A DNA stretch of 64,000 nucleotides from an uncultured Oscillospiraceae bacterium (GTDB lineage Bacteria > Bacillota > Clostridia > Oscillospirales > Oscillospiraceae), in the NCBI GenBank assembly GCA_934589225.1, contig CAKTNS010000001.1:124001-188000 (forward strand). Reading direction: 5' to 3'. The position numbers and the translations under genes are program-made. Of this stretch, positions 33,419 through 40,686 are shown piece after piece. Every line of letters starts with the position of its first letter. Position 1 is the first letter of the stretch. The notes under the pieces are model-generated. The model saw nothing but the letters and a program-made list of their open reading frames with translations, did not search any database and was not told the origin of the DNA.

Positions 33419-34546
33419 TTACTTCTGCACCCAGTTGCCGGTGGCCAGGCAGTTGAGATAGCTTTCAATAAAGGGATCCAGCGCACCGTCCATAACGGCG
33501 TTTACATTGGAGGTCTCGCAGCCGGTACGGGTATCCTTTACCAGGGTATAGGGCATGAACACATAGTTGCGGATCTGGCTGCCCCACTCGATTTTCTGCT
33601 GAACGCCCTTGATGTCAGAAATCTTATCCAGGTGCTCCCGCTCCTTGATCTCCACCAGCTTGGACCGCAGCATTTTAAGACAGGTTTCCTTGTTCTGGAA
33701 CTGGCTGCGCTCCGTCTGGCAGGACACCACAATGCCGGTGGCCTTGTGGATCAGACGAACGGCAGAGGAGGTCTTATTGATGTGCTGTCCACCGGCACCG
33801 GAGGAGCGGAAGACCTGCATTTCATAATCCTCCGGGCGGATGTCCACGTCCTGGCTGTCATCCTCGATTTCGGGAATGACCTCGATGGCGGAGAAAGAGG
33901 TCTGCCGCCGGGCGTTGGCATCAAAGGGAGAGACCCGGACCAGACGGTGAACACCATTTTCACCCTTCAGAAAACCGTAGGCGTTCTCGCCCTCGATCAT
34001 AATGTCCGCAGACTTGAGGCCCGCCTCGTCCCCTTCCAGATAGTCCAGAATCTTGTAGGTAAAGCCGTGGCGCTCTGCCCAGCGGGTGTACATCCGGTAG
34101 AGCATCTGGCACCAGTCCTGAGCCTCGGTGCCGCCGGCACCGGCATGGAAGCTCATGAGGGCGTTGTTCTTATCGTAGTGGCCGGTGAGCAGAGTCTCCA
34201 GGCGGCAGGTCTCCATCTGCTCTTCCAGAACTTCAAAACTCTCTTTCAGCTCCTCCAGCATGGAGTCATCATCTTCCTCGGCGGCCATCTCGCAGATGGT
34301 CATCATGTCCTCCCAGGAAGAGAGCATCTTCTCGTAGCGCTCGATCTTTGCCTCGGTCTGCTTGACTTTGATGGCGACCTTCTGGCTCTTTTCCGGGTCA
34401 TCCCAAAAGCCGGGGGCCTCCTGCATGGCGTGGAGCCGCTCCAGCTCGTTGCGCATGCCGGAAAGATTCAAAGATTCCGCCAGTCCATCCAGAGCGGGAC
34501 GGCAGTCATTCAGTTTCTGCTTATAGGTATCAAACTCAATATTCAT
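33419..34546 (-). CDS. prfB: Peptide chain release factor 2
   Basis: A 375-residue class I release factor recognising UGA and UAA. The RF2 tripeptide SPF is in RVSPFDANARRQTSF, and the catalytic GGQ is in SSGAGGQHINKTSSAVRL. The coding sequence is one continuous frame: the usual programmed +1 frameshift site near codon 25 is absent, so autoregulation by frameshifting is not expected. A sigma-A promoter lies about 40 nt upstream. Confidence 0.97.
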   Translation of the reverse strand: MNIEFDTYKQKLNDCRPALDGLAESLNLSGMRNELERLHAMQEAPGFWDDPEKSQKVAIKVKQTEAKIERYEKMLSSWEDMMTICEMAAEEDDDSMLEELKESFEVLEEQMETCRLETLLTGHYDKNNALMSFHAGAGGTEAQDWCQMLYRMYTRWAERHGFTYKILDYLEGDEAGLKSADIMIEGENAYGFLKGENGVHRLVRVSPFDANARRQTSFSAIEVIPEIEDDSQDVDIRPEDYEMQVFRSSGAGGQHINKTSSAVRLIHKATGIVVSCQTERSQFQNKETCLKMLRSKLVEIKEREHLDKISDIKGVQQKIEWGSQIRNYVFMPYTLVKDTRTGCETSNVNAVMDGALDPFIESYLNCLATGNWVQK

Positions 34547-34585
34547 AAAAAACTCTCACTTTACATGGATTGCATAGATAGTTGC

Positions 34586-34614
34586 ATTATATAAGAAAGC
34601 CGCGATTCTGTAAA
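34586..34614 (-). promoter_or_regulatory. prfB promoter
   Basis: The minus strand reads TTTACA, 17 nt spacer, TATAAT. Confidence 0.75.
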
Positions 34615-34628
34615 GAGGAAAATAAAAT

Positions 34629-36158
34629 TTATTCCCTAAATTTCTGTTTTACGCTGGGATAAAGGCTTTTGTTCGTATGGGGAATAAAATTGGCCGCCAT
34701 CATATTTTCCAGGAACATATCCATTTCCGCAAAATGGAGGTATTCCCCGGTTTCCAGAAACCAGCGGACCCGGTCCAGGCATGCCCCATCCAGCAGCAGC
34801 TTTTTGGCCCCTGCCAGGGAGGTATTGCCCAGAAGCTTCATTTTGCTCCTGTCAATATCCGGATAAATGCCCACGGTCACGGCGGACTCCAGGTCAATAT
34901 GGGTTCCAAAGCCTCCGGCCAGATAGACATTTCCAACATCATCCAGGGTCAGGCCGCAGTAGTCCAATAGAGTCGCCACCATGGTGTGGGCCGCGGCCTT
35001 GCAGCGAATGAACTCCTGAATGTCCGCCTGGGTGAAATAAAGGGCTTCCTCCCCTTTGCGAGCGTAGACAATGGCCGGAATGCTGCGCATGCTGGCCTCA
35101 TCCCAGACTTCTATGGCATTGTCCCCTGCCCGGTCAAAATCAACGGTGCCGTCACCTCGGATCCAGCCCCAAAGATAGCACTGGGCCACCAGGTCAAAAA
35201 TACCGGTGCCGCAGATGCCCTTCGGCGCGCCCCCGCCGATCACATCCAGATGAAAGCTTCCCTGGGCATCCAGGCTCAAATGCCGGATGGCTCCTGCCTC
35301 TGCCCGCATGCCATACTTGCTTCCAAAGCCTTCCAGAGCAGGCCCTGCCGCACCGGCGCCCATCAACAGATAATCCTTGCAGCCAAGGCACAGCTCCCCG
35401 TTGGTGCCGATGTCCAGGAAAATAGAGGGCTTGTCTGCCGTGTCCAGGTCTGTCAGCAGCAGTCCCGCCGTAATGTCTCCCCCAAGGTAATTGGCCTTGG
35501 CCGGGAAGCAGAATACATTGCACTGAAGATTCAGCCCCAACGCAGAGGCGGCGTGAACTCCCGGGTCAAAGAACGCCGGGGCATAGGGGTTTTGAAACAC
35601 CAGCCAGGGGTCGCAGCCCAGGAGGAAATGGATCATGGTGGTATTGCCGCCGATCACCAAGGCGGAGATATCCTCCTGTGCCACCAGCCCCTCCGTCACC
35701 TGGCCGATGAGGCGGTTTACATCGCCGATCACCAGGCTGCGCAGCTCCTCCAGATGCTCCCGGTTCTCTTTCACCGCCAAAATCCTGTCCAGGATGTTCA
35801 GGCCAAAGGAAACCTGACTGTTCACACACCCCACGTTCCGGAGCACGGCACCGGTGTTCATATCCACCAGTTCCATTTCAAGCGTGGTGCTGCCAATATC
35901 CAGAGCAAGGCCGTAAAGTTTGGCGGTGGTATCCCCGGGCTCCACCCGAATGACCTCTACCCCCGCACTTCCGGGGCACAGCGTCACCGTTACGGCATAG
36001 TCCGCCTGGGATACCAGCGGATATAAGCTCCGCAGAGCCTCCAGAGTCATTTGTGCGGAAATTGGCTTTAACGCATCCAATATCCGCTCCCGGTCCCCCC
36101 GAAAGTCCTCTTTGGTGGGTTTTGGAAGCCGAAGATATTTTTTATAAGAAAAGGTCAT
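34629..36158 (-). CDS. RACo-type ASKHA ATPase (DUF4445) without ferredoxin domain
   Basis: A 509-residue protein related to RACo/RamA, ATPases that reductively activate corrinoid proteins of methyl transfer. The ASKHA nucleotide-binding motifs are visible: GLALDIGSTTLEMELVD (phosphate 1), VIGGNTTMIHFLLG, FLDIGTNGELCLG (phosphate 2), and NVYLAGGFGTHIDLESAVTVG (adenosine). Known RACo proteins are over 600 residues with an N-terminal [2Fe-2S] ferredoxin domain; here residues 1-80 have no cysteine motif. No corrinoid protein or methyltransferase gene is nearby. AAGGGAGGA precedes the ATG. It follows the MATE gene in the same direction. Confidence 0.8.
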   Translation of the reverse strand: MTFSYKKYLRLPKPTKEDFRGDRERILDALKPISAQMTLEALRSLYPLVSQADYAVTVTLCPGSAGVEVIRVEPGDTTAKLYGLALDIGSTTLEMELVDMNTGAVLRNVGCVNSQVSFGLNILDRILAVKENREHLEELRSLVIGDVNRLIGQVTEGLVAQEDISALVIGGNTTMIHFLLGCDPWLVFQNPYAPAFFDPGVHAASALGLNLQCNVFCFPAKANYLGGDITAGLLLTDLDTADKPSIFLDIGTNGELCLGCKDYLLMGAGAAGPALEGFGSKYGMRAEAGAIRHLSLDAQGSFHLDVIGGGAPKGICGTGIFDLVAQCYLWGWIRGDGTVDFDRAGDNAIEVWDEASMRSIPAIVYARKGEEALYFTQADIQEFIRCKAAAHTMVATLLDYCGLTLDDVGNVYLAGGFGTHIDLESAVTVGIYPDIDRSKMKLLGNTSLAGAKKLLLDGACLDRVRWFLETGEYLHFAEMDMFLENMMAANFIPHTNKSLYPSVKQKFRE

Positions 36159-36184
36159 AGGGGTCCTCCCTTCGCCATTCGGCA

Positions 36185-37561
36185 TCAGTGCAGCTCTTCG
36201 ATCTCCGCCCGGTGCAGCAGCTTCTTCCTGCGAAGCAGGAAATAAGTGACCTCAATGAGGCAGCAGGCCATCCAGCCCACGGGATAGCCGAAAGCAACGA
36301 CCAATGCGGTATTCTGGATGAACCGGGTCATATAATACAGATAGGTCTGCCGCACCGCCACGAAAGCGAAGAGCATGATCAGCATGGGCCCCTTGGAGTC
36401 TCCCATACCCCGAAGGGCTCCGGCCAGCACATGGTTCACGCAGTTAAACAGCAGGAACACCACATTGATCCGGACAAACATAGCACCGTAGGAAATGACA
36501 TCCGGGTCCTGGGAGAACAGCTCCACCGCCGGAGCGGCAAAAATCTCCAGCAGTACAATGATCACTCCGGTGATCAGAAGGGTCAGGCCGATGGTGGTAT
36601 AGGTCCCCTTCTCCGCCCGCTTGGGCTGGTGGGCTCCTACATTCTGGCTGACAAAGGTCGTGGAAGCCATAGCCATGCTCTGCATGGGCAGCATGACAAA
36701 CTGGTCCAGCTTGTTGTAGCAGCTCCAACCGGCCATACAGCTGGAACCGAAGAAATTGATGTAGGACTGTACAAATACATTGGAAAAAGCGGTGATCACC
36801 GACTGAATGCCGGCAGGAAGGCCAACGGAAAAAATATGGCCCATGATCCCGCCGTCAATGGCCAGATCCCCCCAGGTCAGTTTGTAAATATCCTTGGAGG
36901 TGCTCAGCAGCAGCAATACCAGTCCCGCGGACACAAACTGGGACAGGATCGTGGCGTAAGCCACACCGGCAATGCCCATTTTAAACACCAGCACAAACAC
37001 CAGATCCAAAATGATATTCAAAATACTGGTAAGCACCAGAAAATACAACGGCCTGGTAGTATCGCCCACAGACCGGAGAATACCGCTGCCCATGTTGTAG
37101 ATCAAAAGGCCGGAAAAACCGGCAAAGTAGATTTGAAGGTAGGTGGTGGCCTCCGGGAAAACGTCCTCCGGCGTGGACATGAACCGCAGCATGGGCCGGA
37201 CCCCGAAGAACCCGATCAAGGTAAACAGGACGCTCATAATAAAGGTAGCGGCCATGGTGGTTTCCACGGCTTTATGGAGCTTCTCCATATTTTTTGCCCC
37301 GAAGTGCACACCAATCACCACGCTGGCGCCGATGGAAAAGCCGTTGAAAAAGAATACCAGCATGTTGACGATCATGGTCGTGGAGCCTACGGCGGCCAGA
37401 GCCTGGGTACCAACGAACTGGCCCACGACGATGGAGTCTACCGTATTGTAAAGCATCTGGAAAATGTTTCCCAGCATCAGAGGCAAGGAAAACAGCAAAA
37501 CCTGCTTGACAATGTTTCCTTTGGTCATATCTCTTGTGGTGGTTGCTGAACGGTGTGTCAC
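36185..37561 (-). CDS. MATE family efflux transporter
   Basis: A 458-residue exporter with twelve predicted membrane segments in two homologous halves. Typical features are the N-terminal PLMLGNIFQMLYNTVDSIVVGQFVG and, in the second half, VFVQSYINFFGSSCMAGWSCYNKLDQF and VSQNVGAHQPKRAEKG. It should expel cationic compounds or other small molecules by Na+ or H+ exchange; the substrate is unknown. The start is a GTG at 37561 with AGAGGG 6 nt upstream. It may be transcribed from a weak promoter after tRNA-Ser(CGA). Confidence 0.92.
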   Translation of the reverse strand: MTHRSATTTRDMTKGNIVKQVLLFSLPLMLGNIFQMLYNTVDSIVVGQFVGTQALAAVGSTTMIVNMLVFFFNGFSIGASVVIGVHFGAKNMEKLHKAVETTMAATFIMSVLFTLIGFFGVRPMLRFMSTPEDVFPEATTYLQIYFAGFSGLLIYNMGSGILRSVGDTTRPLYFLVLTSILNIILDLVFVLVFKMGIAGVAYATILSQFVSAGLVLLLLSTSKDIYKLTWGDLAIDGGIMGHIFSVGLPAGIQSVITAFSNVFVQSYINFFGSSCMAGWSCYNKLDQFVMLPMQSMAMASTTFVSQNVGAHQPKRAEKGTYTTIGLTLLITGVIIVLLEIFAAPAVELFSQDPDVISYGAMFVRINVVFLLFNCVNHVLAGALRGMGDSKGPMLIMLFAFVAVRQTYLYYMTRFIQNTALVVAFGYPVGWMACCLIEVTYFLLRRKKLLHRAEIEELH

Positions 37562-37665
37562 AATGTTCCCTCTTTCTTTTTGTTAAAAAAGAAAAGGACA
37601 ACAGATAACAGAGAAACTGGAGTGTCCAATTCTCTATTCTCTATTATCCTTTGCTTTCACAAACT

Positions 37666-37756
37666 TGGCGGAGAGTCAGGGATTTGAACCCTGGCGACGC
37701 TTCCGCGCCCTACGAGATTTCGAGTCACGCCTCTTCGACCACTTGAGTAACTCTCC
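37666..37756 (-). tRNA. tRNA-Ser (CGA)
   Basis: A 91-nt class II tRNA with encoded CCA. The acceptor is GGAGAGT/ACTCTCC with discriminator G, and the anticodon loop CTCGAAA gives CGA. The anticodon stem CGTGA/TCTCG contains one U-U mismatch at the third pair. Confidence 0.93.
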
Positions 37757-37771
37757 GTATGTATCTAGGAT

Positions 37772-37799
37772 AGTATAACAGTTTTTTTGTAAAAATCAA
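37772..37799 (-). promoter_or_regulatory. tRNA-Ser (CGA) promoter
   Basis: The minus strand reads TTGATT, 16 nt spacer, TATACT, about 16 nt before the mature 5' end. Confidence 0.6.
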
Positions 37800-37827
37800 G
37801 TATTTTCCATGTATTCCCCATTTTGCA

Positions 37828-37872
37828 TAAAAGAGGCCCGGGAAAGGGGCTTTCTTTTGCCCTTTCCCGGGA
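37828..37872 (-). terminator. Terminator after degV
   Basis: A perfect 12-bp stem CCCGGGAAAGGG/CCCTTTCCCGGG followed by CCTCTTTT on the minus strand. Confidence 0.9.
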
Positions 37873-37877
37873 ACCGG

Positions 37878-38720
37878 TCACGCTTTTCGGAAGAAGGCCA
37901 CCGCCACTGCGCCGGGGCCTGCATGGGTACCGATGACGCTGCACATCAGGCACCGTTCCAGCTTTTCTGTATGGCCCTGCCAGAGTCCACTGCTGTCTGC
38001 CTCGTATTTGTCAAGCAGCGCAGAGGTCAGGCCCGTATACCCAAGCAGCAAGGGTTTGGAAAAATCCACGCCGCCGCTTTCATTGATCTTCTCTACCAGA
38101 AGATTGTTGCCGTTCCGGGAGCCTCTGGCCTTGCCGATCAGCTGCACCTGGCCCTCCTGAAAGGTCACAACGGGTTTGATGTTCAGAACCCCTCCGGCAA
38201 AGGCCACGGTCTTGGAAATTCTGCCGCCTTTTTTCAGATATTCCAGGGTATCCAACAGGGCGATCACCCGAACGTCCTCCCGCTTCAGGGTCACCATCTC
38301 CGCAATTTTCTCGGCTTCCATACCCTGCTCCGCCAGATCGGCGGCAAACTCCGCCAAAACGCCGGTGCCGATGGCCACAGTCATACCGTCAACCACATAG
38401 ATGTTTTCATAGCTTTCGGCTGCCAGGCAGGCACTCTGATAAGTGCCGGAAAGGGGCGAGGCCAGCGTGATCACCACGGCGCTGTCCCCTGCCGCGGCCA
38501 CCTCCCGAAAAACCGCATCAAAGGCGGCGGGGGTCGCCTGGCTGGTGGTGGGCAAAACATCACTCTCCACCAGCTTTCTGTAAAATTCCTGCTTATCCAG
38601 GGTCACCCCGTCCAGATACTCGGTCTGGCCAAAACAGACCGACAGAGGAACCTTCCGGATCTTATCCTGATAGGTTTCCGAAACGTCCGTAGAAGAATCT
38701 ACAATAATGCGAACTGCCAT
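37878..38720 (-). CDS. DegV family fatty-acid-binding protein
   Basis: A 280-residue DegV-family protein; members bind one fatty acid and can act as the FakB subunit of fatty acid kinase. Family motifs are IIVDSSTDVSETY at the N-terminus, PTTSQATPAAF, ITLASPLSGTYQSA and TLEYLKKGGRISKTVAFAGGVLNIKPV. AAGGAGAT precedes the ATG at 38720, 17 nt after the marR-like gene, so the two form an operon. Control by the MarR-type protein is likely from the paired operators upstream. Confidence 0.92.
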   Translation of the reverse strand: MAVRIIVDSSTDVSETYQDKIRKVPLSVCFGQTEYLDGVTLDKQEFYRKLVESDVLPTTSQATPAAFDAVFREVAAAGDSAVVITLASPLSGTYQSACLAAESYENIYVVDGMTVAIGTGVLAEFAADLAEQGMEAEKIAEMVTLKREDVRVIALLDTLEYLKKGGRISKTVAFAGGVLNIKPVVTFQEGQVQLIGKARGSRNGNNLLVEKINESGGVDFSKPLLLGYTGLTSALLDKYEADSSGLWQGHTEKLERCLMCSVIGTHAGPGAVAVAFFRKA

Positions 38721-38737
38721 AGGTTTTATCTCCTTGC

Positions 38738-39181
38738 TCAATTGGTTTGATTTGCCAACTTCTCCAGATTGCTGCTGATTTTTTCCAGGGCTCCATACAT
38801 GATCTTCCGCTCTTCCTCGGTAAGCCCTTGGCTCGCCAGGGACAAAACCCGTTCGATGCGTTCAGAAACCTCCTGCCCTGCCTGGACCCCTTTCGGGGTC
38901 AGCGCCAAAGGAGCCTTGTATTTCTTATTTTTCTCCGTCCGGCAGACCAGGTAGCCGTTTTGTTCAAGAAAATCCAAAGACCTGGAAATGGCGGCCTTGT
39001 CCTCCTCGCACCGGTCGCAAAGCTCCGCGGCAGTCAAAGTCCCCGAGCGGTAGAGATAGTATAGGCAGGAAACATGGGGACCCTTCAGGTCCAGCTGCGC
39101 CATCTGGCAGGTTTTTAACCGCTTGATGTTTCTGCCGATTTTTCCAATCAGCACCGTAAAGGTTTCAAATCGTCCGTCCAT
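38738..39181 (-). CDS. MarR family transcriptional regulator
   Basis: A 147-residue winged-helix repressor. The DNA-binding core is ELCDRCEEDKAAISRSLDFLEQNGYLVCRTEKNKKYKAPLALTPKG (about 55-100), preceded by the dimer helix and followed by helices ending EERKIMYGALEKISSNLEKL. Two identical-pattern palindromes overlap its promoter and start region, suggesting self-regulation. Because it is cotranscribed with a DegV protein, a fatty-acid signal is a reasonable guess, not shown. AAGGAGG lies 5 nt before the ATG. Confidence 0.92.
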   Translation of the reverse strand: MDGRFETFTVLIGKIGRNIKRLKTCQMAQLDLKGPHVSCLYYLYRSGTLTAAELCDRCEEDKAAISRSLDFLEQNGYLVCRTEKNKKYKAPLALTPKGVQAGQEVSERIERVLSLASQGLTEEERKIMYGALEKISSNLEKLANQTN

Positions 39182-39195
39182 AGGCCCTCCTTACT

Positions 39196-39211
39196 TGTTG
39201 TAAAATCAACA
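39196..39211. promoter_or_regulatory. Putative MarR operator O2
   Basis: Palindrome TGTTG-N6-CAACA around the transcription start, with the same half-sites and spacing as the palindrome over the -35 element. Confidence 0.65.
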
Positions 39212-39216
39212 TTCGA

Positions 39217-39245
39217 ATTATACACTATATTTGTTGTTTTGTCAA
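39217..39245 (-). promoter_or_regulatory. marR-degV promoter
   Basis: The minus strand reads TTGACA, 17 nt spacer, TATAAT, a perfect consensus promoter. Confidence 0.9.
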
Positions 39246-39247
39246 CA
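39232..39247. promoter_or_regulatory. Putative MarR operator O1
   Basis: Palindrome TGTTG-N6-CAACA covering the -35 hexamer. Its centre is 36 bp from that of O2, so both would lie close to one face of the helix. Confidence 0.65.
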
Positions 39248-39297
39248 TCTTTTTATAGCGTCCCGCAATGCACTAAAAGTTCATAGAGGCAATGCCG

Positions 39298-39335
39298 CAA
39301 AAAAGCAGGGGCCTCCGTTTTTCGGAAGCCCCCGC
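39298..39335 (-). terminator. Terminator after the D-Ala-D-Ala carboxypeptidase gene
   Basis: A 13-bp stem with one mismatch (GCGGGGGCTTCCG/CGGAGGCCCCTGC) followed by six T residues on the minus strand. Confidence 0.9.
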
Positions 39336-39342
39336 GGATGCT

Positions 39343-40587
39343 TTATTCTGTTTTTTTCTTCATGACAGCCATAGCAAACAGTCCCAGGACCACCAGGCCC
39401 ACCACCCCCAAGGGGATCCAGCCCAAGGCGTGGGGCTGACCGGTGACGGAAGCCATCAGCGCCTCCGGTTCTGCATTAGAAGCGACCGCCGCGCTTACAT
39501 CCAGCAGCTCCTCCCGCAGCAGAAGAACCTCTCCCGCTTCATTCCGGGCCACCACGGAAATGGGAACGGTTGCGACGCCGGAGCTGGGGTCGAAGCCACC
39601 GGGGATGACCAGGCGGACGTCTTCATCCCGGAGCTCTTGGGGAATTAAAATAGAGAACGGCTCAAAATTCTCCAGAGTCACATCCGTAAAGTCCTCCCCG
39701 GAAAGCTGTGCAAGTACATACTCCTCGTCCACCGTAAAACGGCGGAAATGATCAAAGCCGTAATCGAAGAGCTTCTGCGTATCGATGTACTTATCCTCCA
39801 GCATGGGGGATTTCAGCGTAACGGCGATCAGCGTGGTGCCATCCCGTCTGGCGGCGGAAACCAGGGTGCCCTGAGACACCGTGGTCCAGCCGGTTTTGCT
39901 GAAAAGCAGGCCTTGACAAATCCGCTGGCCGTCAATAAACTGATTTTTAGAGGTCAGCTCCCGGGGGGCGGACAGATTGGTTGCGGAAATCACATAGGCT
40001 CCGCTGCCAAAGTACCGCAGGAAATCCGGCTCCTTCAGGGCCCGGGCCGTGATCAGGGCCATGTCATAGGCCGTGGTATAATGCTCCCCGGAGGGCAAAC
40101 CGTTGGGGTTTGCAAAATGGGTGTTCAGGGTTCCCAACTCCGAAGCCTCCTGATTCATAAGCTCCGCAAAGGCCTCCACGCTGCCGGAGATGCCTTCCGC
40201 AATGGCCACCGCCGCGTCATTGGCGGAGGAAATGGCCAGGGCATACAGCGCATCCTGCAATGTCAGTGTTTCGCCCGGTTGGAGGGCAATATGAGAAGAG
40301 GACCGGGGGACCTGGGCAATGACCTGGTTGGACACCGTAAGCTCCTGCTCCGGGTTCCCGTGTTCCAGGGCCAGCAGCCCCGTCATCACCTTTGTAATGC
40401 TGGCGGGATACATGACCAGGTAGGCATTCTTATCAAAGAGGATCTGGCCGGTCTCCGCATCCATCAAAATGGCAGCCTCTGAAGCAAGCTCCGGCAGGAG
40501 GGCTTCCGCCGACCCACGGGGTACCAAGGAGACACCGCAGGTCAGGATCATCAGCCACAGGAGGCAGCGGTAAAATACTCGGCGCAA
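39343..40587 (-). CDS. D-alanyl-D-alanine carboxypeptidase (DacF/PBP5 type)
   Basis: A 414-residue serine carboxypeptidase that trims peptidoglycan stem peptides. A signal peptide (RRVFYRCLLWLMILTCGVSL, then SAEA) precedes the domain. Active-site motifs are SITK (in YPASITKVMTG), SAN (in AISSANDAA) and KTG (in LFSKTGWTT). A C-terminal membrane helix (about 386-408) and KKK anchor it. The start is proposed as TTG at 40587: AAGGAAAGGAAG lies 9 nt before it, whereas the ATG at 40611 is only a few nucleotides from the predicted transcription start. Confidence 0.92.
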   Translation of the reverse strand: MRRVFYRCLLWLMILTCGVSLVPRGSAEALLPELASEAAILMDAETGQILFDKNAYLVMYPASITKVMTGLLALEHGNPEQELTVSNQVIAQVPRSSSHIALQPGETLTLQDALYALAISSANDAAVAIAEGISGSVEAFAELMNQEASELGTLNTHFANPNGLPSGEHYTTAYDMALITARALKEPDFLRYFGSGAYVISATNLSAPRELTSKNQFIDGQRICQGLLFSKTGWTTVSQGTLVSAARRDGTTLIAVTLKSPMLEDKYIDTQKLFDYGFDHFRRFTVDEEYVLAQLSGEDFTDVTLENFEPFSILIPQELRDEDVRLVIPGGFDPSSGVATVPISVVARNEAGEVLLLREELLDVSAAVASNAEPEALMASVTGQPHALGWIPLGVVGLVVLGLFAMAVMKKKTE

Positions 40588-40620
40588 AGCAAGGTACTTC
40601 CTTTCCTTCATTTGACCATT

Positions 40621-40649
40621 ATTTTACCGAAAAAGGCCGGTTTTGTCAA
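40621..40649 (-). promoter_or_regulatory. Carboxypeptidase gene promoter
   Basis: The minus strand reads TTGACA, 17 nt spacer, TAAAAT. The predicted start is about 40614, which decides for the downstream TTG start codon. Confidence 0.8.
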
Positions 40650-40686
40650 ATAGTTCACATAATCTGACGGTCAGGCAGCCGGATTT

